A stretch of DNA of 25,145 nt from Candidatus Moranbacteria bacterium RIFCSPHIGHO2_02_FULL_40_12b (lineage in GTDB: Bacteria; Patescibacteriota; Minisyncoccia; Moranbacterales; 2-12-FULL-40-10). The DNA is taken from NCBI GenBank assembly GCA_001784725.1, contig MFRX01000041.1, positions 2,870 through 28,014 of the forward strand. The letters run 5' to 3'. A model generated the notes under the pieces. It had not been told where the DNA came from. It worked only from the letters and a program-made list of their open reading frames with translations, and did no database searches. Shown piece by piece: positions 6,814-13,404 of this stretch. A program made the translations under genes and the position numbers. Every line of letters begins with the position of its first letter. Position 1 is the first letter of the stretch.

Positions 6814-8076
6814 TTATTCCTTTCGTAAAGCTTCCATCGGCGTCAACCGCGAAGCCCTGCGCGCCGGCCAGTAGCCGAAAAGAACTCCCACTCCCGCCGA
6901 AAATCCGGCGCTTAAAAGGACTGAAAATAAAGTAATTTGGAATTGAATAAAAAATCCGGCGCGTCCAGCGAAATAGCCGGCCACTTGGGAAAGAATAAAT
7001 CCAATGACGACTCCCAAAAACCCTCCCATAACCGTAAGAAAAATCGCTTCAAATAAAAATTGTTTCAGGATATCCCCTTTTTCCGCGCCGACTGATTTTC
7101 GCAGCCCGATTTCATAAGTCCGTTCTGTCACCGCCACATACATTACATTCATTATTCCCACTCCCCCAACCAGAAGCGAGATAGAGGTAAGAGACAATAA
7201 TAAAATATTAATTACCGAAAGAACTTTGCCGACTATTTCTTTGGCCTGCACGATGGAAGTAATGGCAAAATCGTCGTCATCAGAATTTTTGATATCATGC
7301 TCCTTTCTCACGATATCCGTCGCCTCCAAAATCGTGAGTTCCGTTTTCGCCGTGTCTTTCAGGCGGAAAATGGCAAACTGGATATGGTCGATTCCCATGA
7401 TTTTTTTCTGGAGCGTCCGCATGGGGATATAAATCGTATTGTCAAAATTGAAAAATCCGGTCATTCCCCTTTTTTTCAGGACGCCGACAACTTTGTATGT
7501 CTGCCCTTTGATTTTTATCGTCTTTCCCACCGCGTTTTCCAGCCCGAAAAATGACTCCTTGACATCGCTTCCCAGAACCGCCAGCTGTTCCAGTCCCCGG
7601 TCTTCTTCTTCCGTATACATCCTTCCCGCTTCCACTTGGGTTTTTTCGTCCGCTTCCACCACGCCGGCTGTAAGCCCCATAAGGATTGTCTGCTTGTTTT
7701 TGTCGCGGTAATTCACCAGTTGCTGGCTCATTATTCCGCCATACCAGGCGCGGATATTGGGATGTCTCGCTATTTCTTCGGCGTCTTTTATTTTCAGAGT
7801 GGTAATCTGCGTACCGCCGACCATACCTCCCACATTTTGCGAAGAAGTATGCTTGGTTTTGGGAACTTTCACTTCCACGTTAAAAATATCCGTGCCGAAC
7901 GACTCAACCTGGCCGATAACGAAGCTTTTGAGCCCCGCCCCAAGCGACAAAACTATTATCACCGCCGCCACGCCGATGACGATGCCAAGCAGCGATAAAA
8001 TCGACCGTCCGATATTTGAACGGAGATTTTTGAGGGCGAGTTTGATGGATAATAATATTTCTTGCATACTGGACAT
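6814..8076 (-). CDS. MacB-type ABC transporter permease (FtsX family), copy A
   Basis: A 420-residue membrane subunit of a MacAB-like exporter. The order is typical: N-terminal membrane helix (SILSLLGIVIGVAAVIIVLSLG, about residues 21-42), a large extracytoplasmic MacB_PCD domain (about 45-270), then three C-terminal helices with the FtsX signature GGVGIMNVMYVAVTERTYEIGLRKSVGA and a C-terminal PARRASRLTPMEALRKE. The ATPase domain of canonical MacB is absent and encoded separately at 10380. Start choice is uncertain: ATG 8076 or the internal ATG at 8067 (MQEILLSIK). Neither has a Shine-Dalgarno. It is a paralogue of the permease at 9126, so the transporter may be a heterodimer. Confidence 0.88.
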   Translation of the reverse strand: MSSMQEILLSIKLALKNLRSNIGRSILSLLGIVIGVAAVIIVLSLGAGLKSFVIGQVESFGTDIFNVEVKVPKTKHTSSQNVGGMVGGTQITTLKIKDAEEIARHPNIRAWYGGIMSQQLVNYRDKNKQTILMGLTAGVVEADEKTQVEAGRMYTEEEDRGLEQLAVLGSDVKESFFGLENAVGKTIKIKGQTYKVVGVLKKRGMTGFFNFDNTIYIPMRTLQKKIMGIDHIQFAIFRLKDTAKTELTILEATDIVRKEHDIKNSDDDDFAITSIVQAKEIVGKVLSVINILLLSLTSISLLVGGVGIMNVMYVAVTERTYEIGLRKSVGAEKGDILKQFLFEAIFLTVMGGFLGVVIGFILSQVAGYFAGRAGFFIQFQITLFSVLLSAGFSAGVGVLFGYWPARRASRLTPMEALRKE

Positions 8077-8108
8077 TCGGCCCGTGGCTGCCTTGCAACT
8101 TTATGGGC

Positions 8109-8137
8109 TTGACTTTATTTTTTAACTGTGCTATACT
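8109..8137 (+). promoter_or_regulatory. Sigma-70 promoter of the 75-aa membrane protein gene
   Basis: TTGACT (8109-8114), a 17-nt spacer and TATACT (8132-8137). The predicted transcription start is near 8144, inside the palindrome at 8142-8158. Confidence 0.8.
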
Positions 8138-8141
8138 ATTA

Positions 8142-8158
8142 TGTTGAATAATTCAACA
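8142..8158. promoter_or_regulatory. Operator-like palindrome at the transcription start
   Basis: TGTTGAATAATTCAACA is a perfect inverted repeat with 8-bp arms and a single central base. It begins 4 nt past the -10 box, so a bound repressor would block the start site. As RNA it would instead be a 5'-end hairpin. I see no cognate regulator in the window. Confidence 0.45.
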
Positions 8159-8184
8159 AAAGTTCTTTAAAAAAAGGAGGAAAA

Positions 8185-8412
8185 ATGGATAAAAATCTTA
8201 ATAATGGACTAACTAAAATATCCCTTGGGATATGGCTTTCTATTGTGATGATGATTTCGGCGATGGTCGCGGTTGCGGGGAGACCGACTGCACTTATAAC
8301 TAACGCACCGGATTTTTTCTTGGTCACATGTCTCGCGGTTGCTTCTGCGGGTGTTTGTTCAATATTTATTACTTCCGGAATCAATTCGGTGGTAAAATAC
8401 CTGAAAGGATAA
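8185..8412 (+). CDS. Small two-helix membrane protein, unknown function
   Basis: A 75-residue protein with a short polar N-terminus and two hydrophobic helices (about residues 14-32 and 42-66), ending in a basic tail VVKYLKG. I do not recognise a family. The start is fixed by AAGGAGGAAAA directly upstream. It has its own near-consensus promoter with an operator-like palindrome and a strong terminator, and runs opposite to the macB genes on either side. It therefore looks like an independent cassette lodged within the export gene cluster. A role with the exporter cannot be excluded but is not indicated. Confidence 0.7.
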   Translation: MDKNLNNGLTKISLGIWLSIVMMISAMVAVAGRPTALITNAPDFFLVTCLAVASAGVCSIFITSGINSVVKYLKG

Positions 8413-8421
8413 TAATCCACT

Positions 8422-8477
8422 AGCGCGTTTCGGGAAAATTCCAAACTTGGAAATTCCGGGACGCGCGTTTTATTTTT
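8422..8477 (+). terminator. Intrinsic terminator after the 75-aa gene
   Basis: A long stem of about 20 bp with a few wobbles and one bulge (arms starting GCGCGTTTCGGG and ending CCGGGACGCGC), followed by a T-rich tract at 8468-8477. Confidence 0.75.
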
Positions 8478-8482
8478 GTAAA

Positions 8483-9133
8483 TTACATAAATATATTTTC
8501 CATGTTATTCCTGTCCCGCTCCCATGTCTGCGGATTTGTTTGGATATATTCGCGGATTTTATTCAATGATATTTCATTGCGGATGATGTGGTCATAATAT
8601 CGCGGTTGCCATGTGAATGTAATATATTTCGATTTCCAAATTTTTTTGGTGCAAATGGATTTAAATTGATTAATAATCGAACCCAACGAATTTGATTTCC
8701 AATTGAAATTATATCCGCCACATTTGTTTTTGGTTTGTGTTCGCGTGGCAATTGCAATCGTAGAGACGCCCCGACGGGGCGTCTCTACGGATACCATCGA
8801 ATTAACAATTTCAATAATCGCGTGTATATGATTCGGCATAATTATCCACTCATCTAAAATTACATTGGAACGAATAATCGGCGTTTTTAACAATTCCTCA
8901 CGGATTATTTTTCCGATATCCGACAAAATCATTTTTCCATTTTCTATTTTACCAAAATGTTCTTCGCGGCCTTTCGTACAAATTGTCACAAAATACATTC
9001 CGTTTTGTGAATAATCGTATCCTGCCAATCTTGATGATTTAATTTTGTATTTGTTTTTGTATTTTTCCAACATTTTTATATTTCGTCTGTCTGTAAAGAC
9101 GCCCCACCGGGGCGTCTCTACAAAATCATTCAT
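8483..9133 (-). CDS. REP-associated tyrosine transposase (RAYT, IS200/IS605 Y1 superfamily)
   Basis: An HUH single-strand transposase that acts on REP hairpins. The HUH motif is in IIMPNHIHAII (H102 and H104), and the catalytic Tyr is expected in the late QPRYYDHIIRNE motif. GYDYSQNGMYFVTICTKGREEHFG is the family's N-terminal signature. The longest frame starts at ATG 9133, just after the permease stop, but its first 20 residues are encoded by a REP palindrome (VETPRWGVFT). The ATG at 9073 (MLEKYKNKYK) is the likelier original start. A second REP is embedded in frame and encodes VETPRRGVST (116-125), in the variable loop after the HUH motif. The frame is otherwise intact. It sits directly after the stop of the 9126 permease, splitting the mac operon. 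Confidence 0.9.
   Translation of the reverse strand: MNDFVETPRWGVFTDRRNIKMLEKYKNKYKIKSSRLAGYDYSQNGMYFVTICTKGREEHFGKIENGKMILSDIGKIIREELLKTPIIRSNVILDEWIIMPNHIHAIIEIVNSMVSVETPRRGVSTIAIATRTQTKNKCGGYNFNWKSNSLGSIINQFKSICTKKIWKSKYITFTWQPRYYDHIIRNEISLNKIREYIQTNPQTWERDRNNMENIFM
8759..8789. repeat. REP palindrome (GTAGAGACG type) inside the transposase gene
   Basis: CGTAGAGACGCCCCG and its exact complement flank a single central A, a perfect 31-nt hairpin. It is in frame within the RAYT gene and encodes VETPRRGVST. Confidence 0.9.
9092..9122. repeat. REP palindrome (GTAGAGACG type) at the 5' end of the transposase gene
   Basis: The same 31-nt unit as 8759-8789, with arms TGTAAAGACGCCCC and its complement (one mismatch) around a 3-nt loop. 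It lies between the permease stop and the probable RAYT start and is the usual REP partner of a RAYT. Confidence 0.9.
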
Positions 9134-10373
9134 ACCTCAACGCCTCCATCGGGCTGATTTTAGACGCTTTGCGGGCCGGGTACATTCCAAAAACAATTCC
9201 AATGAAAATAGAGATTCCGGCGGCGGCAACGATCGACATCGGCGAAATGAGCAGCGGCCAGTTGTAGCCCATTTTTTGGACGATTATTGAGGACAGATAA
9301 GCTATTAATAATCCCAAAATAATTCCGATTAATCCCCCCATAAAAGATATGGCCGCCGACTCGGCGAGGAACTGGGAGAGGACATCCGAGTTTCTGGCTC
9401 CAATGGCTTTGCGGAGCCCTACTTCGCGGATCCGCTGGTTCACCGCGATGAGCATTATATTCATAATACCCACTCCGCCGACCAAAAGCGAAACGGTTCC
9501 GATAGCGAGCAAAAAATAGCGAAGGGCGTTGGTGACAGCGCTGATGGTCTCAATGGCTGATGCCTGATCGCGCACCGAGAAATCATCATTGGCGGGATCA
9601 TTGATATTGTGGCGTTCACGCAGGGTAATTTTTATATTGGCTTTGGCCGACTCAATAAGATCGGCGCTTTTGACCTTAAGGCGGATAAATCCCAGATGGT
9701 CAATGCCCATAATTAATTTTTGCGCTGTTTCGAGCGGAATAAACACGCTTTCATCGAGTCCGGCAAGCCCGAAGCCAGCCGTTCCCCTTTGCTTAAAAAT
9801 TCCGATTACTATAAAGTTATGGCCTTTGATTTTTATTTTTTTGTTTATTGGGTCTTCCGTTCCAAAAAGGTCATTGGCCACGGTTATTCCCAACGCCGCG
9901 ACCCGGGAGAGATTGGATTCTTCTTCTTCGGTAAAAAACCTTCCGCGTGATATTTCCGCGTCTTCAACATTGATATAGCTGGCTGTCGTTCCGGTAAAAG
10001 ATGCGTTTAAGCTATTCACTCCATATTCTACCGCTGCCGTTCCCATAACGTAGCCGGCCGCGTCTTCCACTTCGGGAACATTTTTTTCTTTGCGGAGCGC
10101 CAGGAGATCGTCATATTTCAAAGTAGTAATGGAAATTCCCATTACCGCTGCCGGCGGCCCCTCCTCATCAGACGCGCCGGGAAGAATTCCAATTAAATTA
10201 GATCCAATTCCCTTTATTTGGTCCAAAATGAGCGCTTGCGCCGAAAGCCCGACGGAAAAGATGATAATCACCGCCGCTACCCCGATGATAATTCCCAAAA
10301 TCGTCAAAAACGACCGCCCCTTGGCGGACAGAAGGTTTTTGTATGAAATTTTTATCGGGTTAAGAAGATTCAT
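9126..10373 (-). CDS. MacB-type ABC transporter permease (FtsX family), copy B
   Basis: A 415-residue exporter subunit laid out like its paralogue at 6814: an N-terminal helix (LTILGIIIGVAAVIIIFSVGL), an extracytoplasmic MacB_PCD domain with GISITTLKYDDLLALRK and GIGSNLIGILPG, then LLVGGVGIMNIMLIAVNQRIREVGLRKAIGA and three C-terminal helices, ending PARKASKISPMEALRYE. It follows the ATPase by 6 nt and is surely co-transcribed with it. The stop is TGA. The RAYT unit begins immediately beyond. It probably pairs with the ATPase at 10380, the adaptor at 11471 and possibly the second permease to export a peptide, lipid or drug. The substrate is unknown. Confidence 0.9.
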   Translation of the reverse strand: MNLLNPIKISYKNLLSAKGRSFLTILGIIIGVAAVIIIFSVGLSAQALILDQIKGIGSNLIGILPGASDEEGPPAAVMGISITTLKYDDLLALRKEKNVPEVEDAAGYVMGTAAVEYGVNSLNASFTGTTASYINVEDAEISRGRFFTEEEESNLSRVAALGITVANDLFGTEDPINKKIKIKGHNFIVIGIFKQRGTAGFGLAGLDESVFIPLETAQKLIMGIDHLGFIRLKVKSADLIESAKANIKITLRERHNINDPANDDFSVRDQASAIETISAVTNALRYFLLAIGTVSLLVGGVGIMNIMLIAVNQRIREVGLRKAIGARNSDVLSQFLAESAAISFMGGLIGIILGLLIAYLSSIIVQKMGYNWPLLISPMSIVAAAGISIFIGIVFGMYPARKASKISPMEALRYE

Positions 10374-10379
10374 CTAATT

Positions 10380-11129
10380 TTATTTCAGCAAGTCACCATC
10401 TCCAAGTTTAACTCTTTCCACAACTTTTTCATCCGAAATAATTCCGCCATCTTTCATAGAAATAATTCTTTTAGCGTATTGCGCCGTTTGCGTTTCATGC
10501 GTGACTAAAATTATCGTATGGCCGGCGTCATTAAGTTCATCCAAAATTTCCATCACTTGGATGCCGGATTTAGAATCCAGATTTCCCGTCGGTTCGTCGG
10601 CGAAAATAATTTCCGGATTATTGACCAGCGCCCGCGCGATCGCCACTCTCTGCTTTTCCCCGCCGGACAGTTGATTAGACATATAATTAGTCCGATGGTC
10701 CATCATCACCGCTTTGAGTGCCCTTATAATGATTTCGTTCTTACTCCCCCTCTCCTTTCGGGAGAGGGATGGGGAGAGGGTGCGCTCATACAACAACGGC
10801 AATTCCACGTTTTCATAAACAGTCGTTCGCGGCAAAAGATTAAACGTCTGGAAAACAAATCCGACTTTTTTGTTGCGAATGCTTGCCAGTTCGTCCTCTG
10901 AAAAATTCTTGGTGTCTCTCCCTTCAAACAGATACTCCCCTTCCGTCGGGCGGTCCAAAAATCCCAGAACCTGCATCAGCGTTGATTTTCCCGATCCCGA
11001 CGGACCCATAATCGCCACGAACTCCCCTTTTTCCACGGAAAAAGAAACGCCGCGGACGGCTTTCGTCAAAACGCCTTCATTGTCGTAGGTTTTGCAAAGA
11101 TTTTTGGTTTTTATAATTTCACTTGACAT
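10380..11129 (-). CDS. ABC transporter ATPase (MacB/LolD type) with a repeat-encoded insertion
   Basis: This 249-residue ATPase powers the adjacent MacB-type permeases. Walker A is GPSGSGKS (42-49), Q-loop Q94, signature LSGGE (154-158), Walker B IIFADEP (174-180) and H-loop H211. All catalytic residues are present. Between PLLYE and IIIRALKAVMM, residues 117-130 (TLSPSLSRKERGSK) are an in-frame CCCTCTCC-family repeat (10743-10781), in the surface segment between Q-loop and signature. The start ATG at 11127-11129 overlaps the -35 box of the divergent 11182 cassette, and no Shine-Dalgarno is visible. The gene precedes the permease by 6 nt. Confidence 0.92.
   Translation of the reverse strand: MSSEIIKTKNLCKTYDNEGVLTKAVRGVSFSVEKGEFVAIMGPSGSGKSTLMQVLGFLDRPTEGEYLFEGRDTKNFSEDELASIRNKKVGFVFQTFNLLPRTTVYENVELPLLYERTLSPSLSRKERGSKNEIIIRALKAVMMDHRTNYMSNQLSGGEKQRVAIARALVNNPEIIFADEPTGNLDSKSGIQVMEILDELNDAGHTIILVTHETQTAQYAKRIISMKDGGIISDEKVVERVKLGDGDLLK
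10743..10781. repeat. CCCTCTCC-family palindromic repeat inside the ABC ATPase gene
   Basis: CCCTCTCC (10748-10755) and GGAGAGGG (10761-10768) form a stem with a 5-nt loop, followed by GGGGAGAGGG. It has the same layout as the repeats flanking DUF559. It is read in frame, so the gene is not broken. Confidence 0.85.
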
Positions 11130-11151
11130 ATTAAGGATTTATGTATAGGAT
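11123..11151 (+). promoter_or_regulatory. Promoter of the 80-aa gene
   Basis: TTGACA (11123-11128), a 17-nt spacer and TAGGAT (11146-11151). The -35 box overlaps the start codon of the divergent ATPase gene. Confidence 0.6.
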
Positions 11152-11181
11152 TATAAAAATCTATCGCCAAGGAGGAATTAA

Positions 11182-11424
11182 ATGAAAAAAATTATTGTTA
11201 CTTTTCCGAAAAATTGGAAATTCTCATTTTCATTATTCGGAAAAATAATACTTATCGTGGAGAAAGACGCGGTAAAAACAATGCACAATTTAAAGATAAA
11301 AACTGAAAAAATATCAAATAATACCTATTCTTTAAAAATACCAATAAGCAAAAAGAATGAAATCTTAGAAAAAGAGTTCATTAATAATCTAAGAAAAACG
11401 GGATTGAATATAATAATCAAATAA
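11182..11424 (+). CDS. Small basic protein, unknown function
   Basis: An 80-residue, lysine-rich protein. It has one moderately hydrophobic stretch (FSFSLFGKIILIVE, about residues 14-27) and a charged C-terminal half; no definite signal peptide. The family is not recognised. The start is clear: AAGGAGG lies 6-7 nt before the ATG. The gene stands alone with promoter and terminator, and runs opposite to the mac genes, between the adaptor and the ATPase that would normally be adjacent. That position suggests it was inserted into the operon. Confidence 0.65.
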   Translation: MKKIIVTFPKNWKFSFSLFGKIILIVEKDAVKTMHNLKIKTEKISNNTYSLKIPISKKNEILEKEFINNLRKTGLNIIIK

Positions 11425-11440
11425 CGAGCGATAGATATTT

Positions 11441-11472
11441 TAGGCAGAACAATATGTTCTGCCTATTTTTTT
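11441..11472 (+). terminator. Intrinsic terminator after the 80-aa gene
   Basis: TAGGCAGAAC and its perfect complement flank a 5-nt loop (11441-11465), followed by seven T residues. The minus-strand side has no T tract, so it works for the plus-strand gene. Confidence 0.9.
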
Positions 11473-12475
11473 ATGAACTTTTAATTAATGTAATAACTTT
11501 TTCCCCTTCATTCAATCCCGAAACAATTTCCACCAATCCTTCATCGCCTTCCAATCCGGTTTCGATGAATTTTTTTTCAATTTCGCCTTTTTCGGCATTT
11601 TTTAAGACCTCCGCGTATTTCCGGCTTCCTTCCATTTTAATCGCCCGCGCCGGAACTGCCAGCACATTGGATTTTTCCGCGGTTTTAACATCAATATCGG
11701 CGCTCATCCCGTTTTTGAAACGCGGATCAGTTTTTGTAAATCGTAATTTGGTTTTGTAATAAACTACATCTTGGATAACCGTGGAAGCCGGCTCAATTTC
11801 AAAAATTTCCGCCTCAAAAATTTCCGAGGAAGGAAACGCGTCCAATGTCACACTGGCTTTTTGTCCGACAGAAATCTTGATAATGTCCGACTCGGGAATG
11901 TTGGATTCCAAAATCGACTTGCCTTCTTCCGCGATTGTGAAAATCGCGGAATTAGCGATTGCCATCTCGCCTGCTTCAATATTTTTCCTGATTATTATTC
12001 CTTCCATCGGCGAATAAATTGATTTTTCCCGGATTTGCTTTTCAATATCTTCCGAAGCCAATTTCGCTTTTTCCACCAGCGCCCGTTGCGCGTCTTCCTG
12101 CTCTCGGTTATAAGCGGATTTTCTCCTTTTCATATTGGCCAAAGTTTTTTTCTGGTAAGCAATGTCTTTTTCCGCTTCTTTGAAGTCAATCAAAAGTCCG
12201 CTGATGTCTTCGCTGGCAATCAATTGGTTTTTCCGCGCTTTATCTCCCACGGCAGCATAAATTTTTTTTACTTCCCCGCTGGTATTGAAAGCCAAATCAA
12301 CCTGATTTTCGGAAACAATTTCTCCGGTCACCGAAACGGTCTGAATGACGTTCACTTTTCTCGCTTCTTCGGTTGAATATTCCGTTTTGGGTTTGCGGGA
12401 GCGAAAATAGAAAACCGCGCCGATTATCACAACGATGATTACTAGCCAAATAATAGATTTTTTCAATTTAGACAT
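11471..12475 (-). CDS. MacA/HlyD-like membrane fusion (adaptor) protein
   Basis: This 334-residue adaptor is anchored by one N-terminal helix (about residues 8-25). Beta-barrel and lipoyl halves surround a short coiled coil: VTGEIVSENQVDLAFNTSG then GEVKKIYAAVGDKARK (first lipoyl half), a helical hairpin of about 65 residues, then IYSPMEGIIIRKNIEAGEM (second half), the barrel, and a C-terminal membrane-proximal domain ending in NEGEKVITLIK. The coiled coil is shorter than in Gram-negative MacA, which must reach TolC. In a cell without a typical outer membrane it more likely gates or presents substrate to the MacB permeases. It is probably the first gene of the mac operon, but the operon is now interrupted by the 11182 cassette. 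No Shine-Dalgarno was seen. Confidence 0.88.
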   Translation of the reverse strand: MSKLKKSIIWLVIIVVIIGAVFYFRSRKPKTEYSTEEARKVNVIQTVSVTGEIVSENQVDLAFNTSGEVKKIYAAVGDKARKNQLIASEDISGLLIDFKEAEKDIAYQKKTLANMKRRKSAYNREQEDAQRALVEKAKLASEDIEKQIREKSIYSPMEGIIIRKNIEAGEMAIANSAIFTIAEEGKSILESNIPESDIIKISVGQKASVTLDAFPSSEIFEAEIFEIEPASTVIQDVVYYKTKLRFTKTDPRFKNGMSADIDVKTAEKSNVLAVPARAIKMEGSRKYAEVLKNAEKGEIEKKFIETGLEGDEGLVEIVSGLNEGEKVITLIKSS

Positions 12476-12480
12476 TCTTG

Positions 12481-12547
12481 TAAAGATTTAAGAATTACGA
12501 TTTACGATTTAAAAATATTCTTAATTCTTAATTTATAAATCATAAAT
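12481..12547. repeat. AT-rich intergenic inverted/direct repeat
   Basis: Short elements TAAGAATT and ACGATTTACGATTT are followed by their approximate complements AATTCTTA and AAATCATAAATC in the same order, so the pairings interleave. No gene fits here. It may be a degenerate palindromic repeat between the adaptor and rnhA. Confidence 0.35.
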
Positions 12548-12976
12548 CTAAAGCAGTGTCGTCTGCTTTTCCTTATTATCCAGCGCTTCGTTCACTAATT
12601 TATCCGCAGTTATGTTTTTTTCGCGCGGAATGTGATTGAAGGTGACTTTCCCGAAATCCAGCATTAGATTCCACACTCGCAAAAATAATCCCTGCAAGTC
12701 CTTTTCTTTAACCTTATATTCATGGTTCATCTGCTTGGTGACAAACTCGCTGTCCAGAAAACATTCCACTTCGGTAGTCCTTGTTTTATCATTGCCGATC
12801 AGCTGCTTGATTTTTTTCAGCCCGTAAATTATCGCCTCATATTCGGCTTCATTATTGGTTTTTTCCCCAATATAATGGCCGAATTGCTTTTTGAGCGTTT
12901 CTATCCAAACCCCAATCGCCGCCGGTCCGGGATTGTTTCTTGACCCTCCATCAGTATACATTACTATTTTATCCAT
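12548..12976 (-). CDS. rnhA: Ribonuclease HI family protein
   Basis: A 142-residue endonuclease that cleaves the RNA strand of RNA:DNA hybrids. The four acidic residues are visible: D9 in YTDGGSRNNPG, E43 in NNEAEYEA, D75 in CFLDSEFV and D125 in KNITADKLVNEALD. The form HIPREKNITAD fits the RNase HI subgroup common in Gram-positive bacteria and archaea. The start ATG (12974-12976) directly touches the end of a 127-bp inverted-repeat element (12977-13103). No ribosome-binding site precedes it, so its expression signals, if any, lie in that element. Confidence 0.92.
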   Translation of the reverse strand: MDKIVMYTDGGSRNNPGPAAIGVWIETLKKQFGHYIGEKTNNEAEYEAIIYGLKKIKQLIGNDKTRTTEVECFLDSEFVTKQMNHEYKVKEKDLQGLFLRVWNLMLDFGKVTFNHIPREKNITADKLVNEALDNKEKQTTLL

Positions 12977-13103
12977 CCCAGTAGTAGAAATTTGAACGGG
13001 CTATGCCCAAAAAATTCCTATATTTATTGAATAATCAGTTATTATTAAGAATATGCCGGTAGTAAAAATATATTTTAGTTATATTTGAATTTTCACTACT
13101 GGG
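12977..13103. mobile_element. Short element with CCCAGTAGT terminal inverted repeats (MITE-like)
   Basis: CCCAGTAGT at 12977-12985 and its complement at 13095-13103 mark the ends, and the similarity continues inward (AGAAATTTGAA against GAAAATTCAAAT). A third related unit, GGTAGTAAAAAT, lies in the middle near 13063. There is no open reading frame inside. The left end adjoins the rnhA start codon. It could be a non-autonomous element or a structured leader of rnhA. Confidence 0.45.
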
Positions 13104-13191
13104 CATGCTTTTATCCTATCATATCTTTACATTTTAACAAGGATATGGAAAAATATAATAAGCTATTTAAAACAAGAAGGAGGAAATAAAA

Positions 13192-13353
13192 ATGACAAGC
13201 AAAGTACCTTATAAGAAGGAACATGAGGGTACCGCAATTGGTTTAGGCATTTTGATATTAATCATAGCACTGCTAACAATATTAAATCTCACAGGTTTGA
13301 TACCGGAAGAAATAACATTTAAGCTTTCAAAATTCACCCTCGTTCCTAAATAA
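13192..13353 (+). CDS. 53-residue single-span membrane protein
   Basis: A short gene translated as MTSKVPYKKEHEGTAIGLG followed by a hydrophobic helix (residues about 17-36) and a C-terminal tail ending in KFTLVPK. The charged N-terminus followed by one helix fits a small membrane protein. AAGGAGG lies 9-10 nt before the ATG, and a TATAAT at 13154-13159 is a possible -10 box with a poor -35. A shared terminator at 13361-13385 follows. The family is unknown. Confidence 0.6.
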   Translation: MTSKVPYKKEHEGTAIGLGILILIIALLTILNLTGLIPEEITFKLSKFTLVPK

Positions 13354-13360
13354 AAAACAA

Positions 13361-13385
13361 AGAAGCTCTGTAAAACAGGGCTTCT
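13361..13385. terminator. Convergent terminator for the 53-aa gene and recJ
   Basis: AGAAGCTCTGT pairs with ACAGGGCTTCT (one G-U pair) around AAA. The better T tract is on the minus strand (13350-13360), so it ends the recJ transcript best. On the plus strand the T tract is weak. Confidence 0.65.
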
Positions 13386-13404
13386 AAAATTTATATAAAA
13401 GATT

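Noticed and set aside
8483..9133. RAYT as a pseudogene because of the embedded REP
   Set aside because: The reading frame stays open through the REP, and HUH, N-terminal and C-terminal motifs are all present, so an intact gene is the simpler reading.
6814..12475. Canonical MacAB-TolC drug efflux operon
   Set aside because: The ATPase and permease are separate genes, the adaptor coiled coil is short and no TolC-like gene is present. Only a MacA/MacB-like exporter is supported.
12977..13103. Complete insertion sequence
   Set aside because: There is no transposase frame and the element is only 127 bp, so at most it is non-autonomous.
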